NCBI GenBank assembly: GCA_018056045.1
Contig: JAGPGI010000151.1
Coordinates: forward strand, 1 to 6,847
Origin: Paracoccus sp. (in: a-proteobacteria)
GTDB taxonomy: Bacteria; Pseudomonadota; Alphaproteobacteria; Rhodobacterales; Rhodobacteraceae
Direction of reading: 5' to 3'
DNA length: 6,847 bases
Part shown: positions 6,161-6,847 of the stretch, in pieces
Layout of the letters: every line of letters begins with the position of its first letter
Position numbering within the stretch: position 1 is the stretch's first letter
Program-made: the position numbers and the translations under genes
Notes under the pieces: model-generated
Databases searched by the model: none
What the model saw: the letters and a program-made list of their open reading frames with translations, nothing else
Told to the model about the DNA's origin: nothing

Positions 6161-6847
6161 ATGTCCATCGTCATCGACAACATGACCAAGAGCTTCGGCG
6201 GCACCCCGGTGCTGCGCGGCATCGACCTGACCGTCGAGTCGGGCGAGCTGGTGGCGCTGCTGGGGCCGTCCGGCTCGGGCAAGACCACGCTTCTGAAGAT
6301 CATCGCCGGGCTGGAATGGCCCGATGCCGGCGCGCTGGACGTCCACGGCGCGGATTGGCTGCGGCTGGCGGCGCAGGATCGCCGCATCGGCTTTGTGTTC
6401 CAGCATTACGCGCTGTTTCCGCATATGAGCGTGCGCGACAATATCGCCTTTGGCCTGACCGTGCGGCCCCGCGGCAGCCGTCCCGGCAAGGCCCAGATCG
6501 CGGCCAAGGTCGACGAGCTGCTGCAATTCCTGCAGATCGCGCATCTGGGTGATCGCTATCCGGCGCAGCTGTCGGGCGGCCAGCGCCAGCGGGTGGCACT
6601 GGGGCGGGCGCTGGCGATCGAGCCTTCGGTCCTGCTGCTGGATGAGCCCTTTGGCGCGCTGGACGCCGCCGTGCGCCGCGACCTGCGGGCATGGCTGCGC
6701 AATGTCCATGAAGAGACCGGCTCGACCACCATTTTCGTGACCCATGATCAGGAAGAGGCGTTCGAGCTGGCCGACCGCGTTGTGGTCATGGGCGACGGCC
6801 GGATCGAGCAGATCGGCAATGCCGACCAGATCCACGACCATCCGGCC
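6161..6847 (+). CDS. cysA: Sulfate/thiosulfate ABC transporter ATP-binding protein CysA (3' end outside window)
   Basis: The first 229 codons of the ATPase that powers sulfate and thiosulfate uptake with permeases CysT and CysW at the inner membrane. In order: Walker [10 protein letters not shown] (35-43), Q-loop Gln81 in the CysA-typical [20 protein letters not shown] (77-96), FGLTVRPR (97-104), ABC signature LSGGQ (137-141), Walker B VLLLDE (157-162), D-loop GALD (165-168) and H-loop His195 in VTHDQEEA. The match to enterobacterial CysA is close throughout, including [20 protein letters not shown], so this is not merely a generic ABC ATPase. CysA is usually about 350 residues; the C-terminal TOBE-like regulatory domain lies beyond the edge. 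The ATG at 6161 has a perfect GGAGG (6151-6155) five bases upstream. No cysT or cysW lies immediately upstream, unlike the common cysP/sbp-cysT-cysW-cysA order, so cysA leads its transcript. Confidence 0.93.
   Translation, partial: MSIVIDNMTKSFGGTPVLRGIDLTVESGELVALLGPSGSGKTTLLKIIAGLEWPDAGALDVHGADWLRLAAQDRRIGFVFQHYALFPHMSVRDNIAFGLTVRPRGSRPGKAQIAAKVDELLQFLQIAHLGDRYPAQLSGGQRQRVALGRALAIEPSVLLLDEPFGALDAAVRRDLRAWLRNVHEETGSTTIFVTHDQEEAFELADRVVVMGDGRIEQIGNADQIHDHPA

Overview
The window is GC-rich bacterial DNA that fits an alphaproteobacterium of the Rhodobacteraceae, most likely Paracoccus-like. The evidence is strong G/C third-position bias, a Hint_2-type protein of the kind common in that family, an alphaproteobacterial-style XRE regulator, and otherwise ordinary housekeeping and accessory genes. 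The taxonomic call is inference from protein character; no 16S or other marker is present.

Layout. Positions 1-2272 hold three leftward genes that could form one transcription unit: an XRE/Cro-CI-type regulator (2272-1913), an inositol-monophosphatase-family histidinol phosphatase, hisN (1845-1015), and the cytoplasmic part of an MgtE magnesium channel (937 to the left edge). The extreme left end is abnormal. Bases 1-55 are an exact inverted copy of 100-154, so mgtE folds back on itself just before its membrane domain should begin. This looks like an assembly or amplification chimera, but a real inverted duplication cannot be excluded. Positions 2273-2673 are a divergent intergenic region, followed rightward by a seven-helix Bax inhibitor-1/YccA-family membrane protein (2674-3444) with a strong intrinsic terminator.

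Positions 3495-3906 are a less GC-rich stretch with no clear large gene. It may hold one small leftward Cys/His-containing ORF (3908-3717) whose ATG interlocks in a CATG with the ATG of the next rightward gene. That gene (3907-5133) encodes a 408-residue protein with an Asp-rich, EF-hand-like N-terminal module and a Hedgehog/intein-type Hint domain. It also ends in an intrinsic terminator.

Further right are tRNA-Arg(TCT) on the minus strand with an encoded CCA (5360-5284), a GNAT acetyltransferase (5887-5405, minus), a non-coding gap of about 270 bp, and the first 229 codons of cysA, the sulfate/thiosulfate ABC transporter ATPase, which runs off the right edge.

No mobile element, CRISPR array or recognisable defence system was found. 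Most genes are standard. The items that deserve a second look are the fold-back at the left end, the Hint protein and the small ORF overlapping its start, and cysA standing at the head of its transcript.
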